From Lacipirellula limnantheis (GTDB lineage: Bacteria > Planctomycetota > Planctomycetia > Pirellulales > Lacipirellulaceae), in NCBI RefSeq assembly GCF_007746075.1, contig NZ_CP036339.1, forward strand, positions 1,636,856 to 1,700,855: DNA of 64,000 nucleotides. Direction: 5' to 3'. A program made the position numbers and the translations under genes. The notes under the pieces are model-generated. The model saw only the letters and a list, made by a program, of their open reading frames with translations. It did not search any database and was not told where the DNA came from. Of the stretch, positions 63,885-64,000 are shown piece after piece (position 1 is the stretch's first letter; every line of letters begins with the position of its first letter).

Positions 63885-64000
63885 TAGACTAAACTCCTCA
63901 AGGTTGCAGAAACATATAGGCGTGAGGGACTAACGCCCCGATAAGATCGGGCGCGCAGTGACCCTGATTCCGCCCACAACGGCCAACGACGACTGAGGAA

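Overview
This is one contiguous, gene-dense, high-GC stretch of bacterial chromosome. Its gene content points to the phylum Planctomycetota, probably the order Pirellulales. The signs are two DUF1559-type pseudopilin proteins, PEP-CTERM and dockerin-bearing exported proteins, a DUF1207 protein, a matrixin-like protease, an outer-membrane assembly set (BamA, a BamD-like lipoprotein, LptE), frequently weak Shine-Dalgarno signals, and intergenic spaces filled with imperfect inverted repeats. No rRNA, tRNA, CRISPR array, complete insertion sequence or prophage was recognised.

Layout. 1-8.9 kb (mostly +): the C-terminus of a PgpH-like HD phosphodiesterase, ybeY, a CorC/HlyC-type CBS membrane protein, a BamD-like TPR lipoprotein, LptE, folP, proA, an isolated fliM and a zinc-ribbon protein. 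8.9-12.1 kb: a matrixin-dockerin-PEP-type exported protease (-), a small sigma factor (+) and a DUF423 membrane protein (-), separated by repeats and terminators. 12.3-22.5 kb (-): a type IV pilus / type II secretion-like assembly locus. It holds a PilM-PilN fusion, two single-pass membrane proteins carrying near-identical Met/Gly-rich modules, and, in its own transcription unit, a 1217-residue secretin. 22.9-27.5 kb (+): cmk, rpsA with six S1 domains, a group-2 sigma-70 factor and a small secreted protein. 27.6-40.8 kb (-): bamA, then dnaB, rplI, ssb, rpsF, pth, rplY and, after a 3.1-kb interruption, prs and a GlmU-like uridylyltransferase. 41-45 kb (+): argB, argD, argF and rph. 45.1-49.3 kb (-): a 1388-residue von Willebrand A protein that is a paralogue of the secretin but has lost the end of the secretin domain. 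49.7-54.8 kb (+): TerC, an HtrA-like protease, a thioredoxin-fold protein and a FAD/Rieske oxidoreductase. 54.8-57.9 kb (-): tsaD, a methyltransferase and a DUF1207 outer-membrane protein. 58-61.4 kb (+): a thiamine-binding protein, a flavin reductase, lhgO and a DUF1559 protein. 61.4-63.9 kb (-): a tight three-gene operon encoding a PEP-CTERM protein, a pseudopilin and a dockerin/PEP-CTERM protein.

Most promising observations. (1) The PilMN / Met-Gly / secretin locus together with a second, distant VWA protein built on the same scaffold suggests a lineage-specific envelope machine. (2) At least six sequence families of intergenic repeats share one design: inverted arms made of short degenerate tandem units. 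They sit repeatedly between genes of the ribosomal, prs and arg clusters. (3) A shared hairpin motif with a TTAAATA loop lies upstream of both the secretin and bamA. (4) The BamA homologue has a roughly 270-residue Pro-rich insertion inside its last POTRA domain. (5) Two PEP-CTERM partners flanking a pseudopilin are both predicted to expose an N-terminal histidine after signal cleavage. (6) A gene-poor insertion with a cluster of TGTCGC half-sites breaks the usual prs-rplY synteny. All family assignments rest on motifs read by eye; no database search was run.
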